NCBI GenBank assembly: GCA_009704285.1
Contig: WLEM01000037.1
Location: forward strand, 1 to 5,981
Direction of reading: 5' to 3'
From: Actinomycetota bacterium
GTDB lineage: Bacteria > Actinomycetota > Actinomycetes > Nanopelagicales > Nanopelagicaceae
Length of the DNA stretch: 5,981 nt
Below are positions 5,410 through 5,981 of this stretch, piece after piece (the stretch's first letter is position 1; every line of letters begins with the position of its first letter). A program made the translations under genes and the position numbers. A model generated the notes under the pieces. That model was not told the DNA's origin. It searched no databases and saw nothing but the letters and a program-made list of their open reading frames with translations.

Positions 5410-5981
5410 ATGAGTTTATTTAAGCGACTACTTAATGCAGTTAGAGCTGGATCAGTTTCTCAGGATCAGTGGGATGAGATTAGAAGTGCCTTAATCACAG
5501 CAGATCTTGGGGTTAAGTTAGCTGACCAGGTAATTGAACAAGCTAAATCAACTAAACCAGAGGATGCTAAACAGGTCATTAAAGAGCAGTTGTCGCAATG
5601 GCTAAGCAAGAAGGATCGAAAGTTAACTCTTGCACCTAATGCCGTAAGCACAATTTTGATTGTTGGGGTAAACGGCACAGGTAAAACAACCACTACAGCA
5701 AAGCTTGCAAATTTAATCAAGGATGAAGGCAACAAGGTGTTGCTCGCTGCAGCCGATACCTTCCGGGCTGCTGCGGTTGATCAATTACAAACTTGGGCTA
5801 ATCGAATAGATATTGAGGTGGTAACGGGTGCTGCCAATGGCGATCCAGCTTCGGTGGCTTTTTCAGCAATTAGTAAAGCAAAAAGTGAAAAGTATGATTG
5901 TCTCATCGTTGATACCGCGGGCAGATTACATACTAAGAATAATTTGATGTCAGAGCTAGAGAAGATAATTAAAGTCATTGA
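5410..5981 (+). CDS. ftsY: Signal recognition particle receptor FtsY (3' end outside window)
   Basis: FtsY is the membrane-associated GTPase that docks ribosome-SRP complexes at the SecYEG translocon by forming a twin GTPase with Ffh. 190 codons are visible and the frame stays open to the end. After a four-helix N domain (about residues 1-70) comes the G domain: P-loop GVNGTGKTTTT (86-96), DTFRAAAVDQL (117-127) and DTAGRL (168-173) followed by HTKNNLMSEL. The GVNGTGKT and HTKNNLM sequences mark FtsY rather than Ffh. The ATG at 5410 is the only reasonable start: the preceding codon is TAA, and the protein begins directly with the first N-domain helix. There is thus no acidic A domain and no N-terminal membrane helix. 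The amphipathic, basic MSLFKRLLNAVRAG start may serve as the lipid-binding helix. smc-ftsY is a usual actinobacterial pairing. The identity is secure. Confidence 0.96.
   Translation, partial: MSLFKRLLNAVRAGSVSQDQWDEIRSALITADLGVKLADQVIEQAKSTKPEDAKQVIKEQLSQWLSKKDRKLTLAPNAVSTILIVGVNGTGKTTTTAKLANLIKDEGNKVLLAAADTFRAAAVDQLQTWANRIDIEVVTGAANGDPASVAFSAISKAKSEKYDCLIVDTAGRLHTKNNLMSELEKIIKVI

Noticed and set aside
1081..5978. Several open frames of 60-123 codons on the minus strand
   Set aside because: They lie opposite rnc, smc and ftsY, have compositions expected from reverse reading of those genes, and show no recognisable domains or convincing start signals.

Overview
The window looks like a low-GC (roughly 40-45% by eye) actinobacterial chromosome. 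All genes lie on the + strand in the order DUF177/yceD - rpmF - rnc - mutM - smc - ftsY, an arrangement characteristic of Actinobacteria. The proteins read as actinobacterial: the RNase III N-terminus, MutM with the GIGNIYADEALW motif, and the C-terminal third of Smc. Leu TTA and Arg AGA codons are common, spacers are mostly 1-75 nt, and two proteins are shorter than usual. Together these suggest a streamlined free-living lineage such as the freshwater acI/Nanopelagicales group. That placement is inference, since no rRNA or phylogeny is available here.

Layout. 1-447 is the 3' part of a DUF177 (YceD-like) gene. 448-522 is a spacer with a good sigma70-type promoter and a short hairpin. 523-696 is rpmF (ribosomal protein L32, zinc-binding form). 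698-1384 is rnc (RNase III), which appears to start at a non-canonical CTG one base after the rpmF stop. 1400-2236 is mutM (Fpg DNA glycosylase), preceded by a 15-bp perfect palindrome. 2237-2291 is a spacer with two small hairpins. 2292-5399 is smc, and 5410-5981 is the 5' part of ftsY, which runs off the window.

The genes cover ribosome biogenesis (YceD, L32, RNase III), repair of oxidised bases (MutM), chromosome organisation (Smc) and membrane targeting of ribosomes (FtsY). They probably form one or two overlapping transcription units with much translational coupling.

The main unusual observation is Smc. It has complete N- and C-terminal ATPase head motifs and two long coiled-coil arms, but at 1035 residues it lacks a recognisable hinge (dimerisation) domain. 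The arms meet at a short Pro-containing segment almost exactly midway between the heads. A hinge-less bacterial Smc would be a substantial departure from the canonical architecture. No CRISPR array, tRNA, rRNA, insertion sequence or phage gene was seen.
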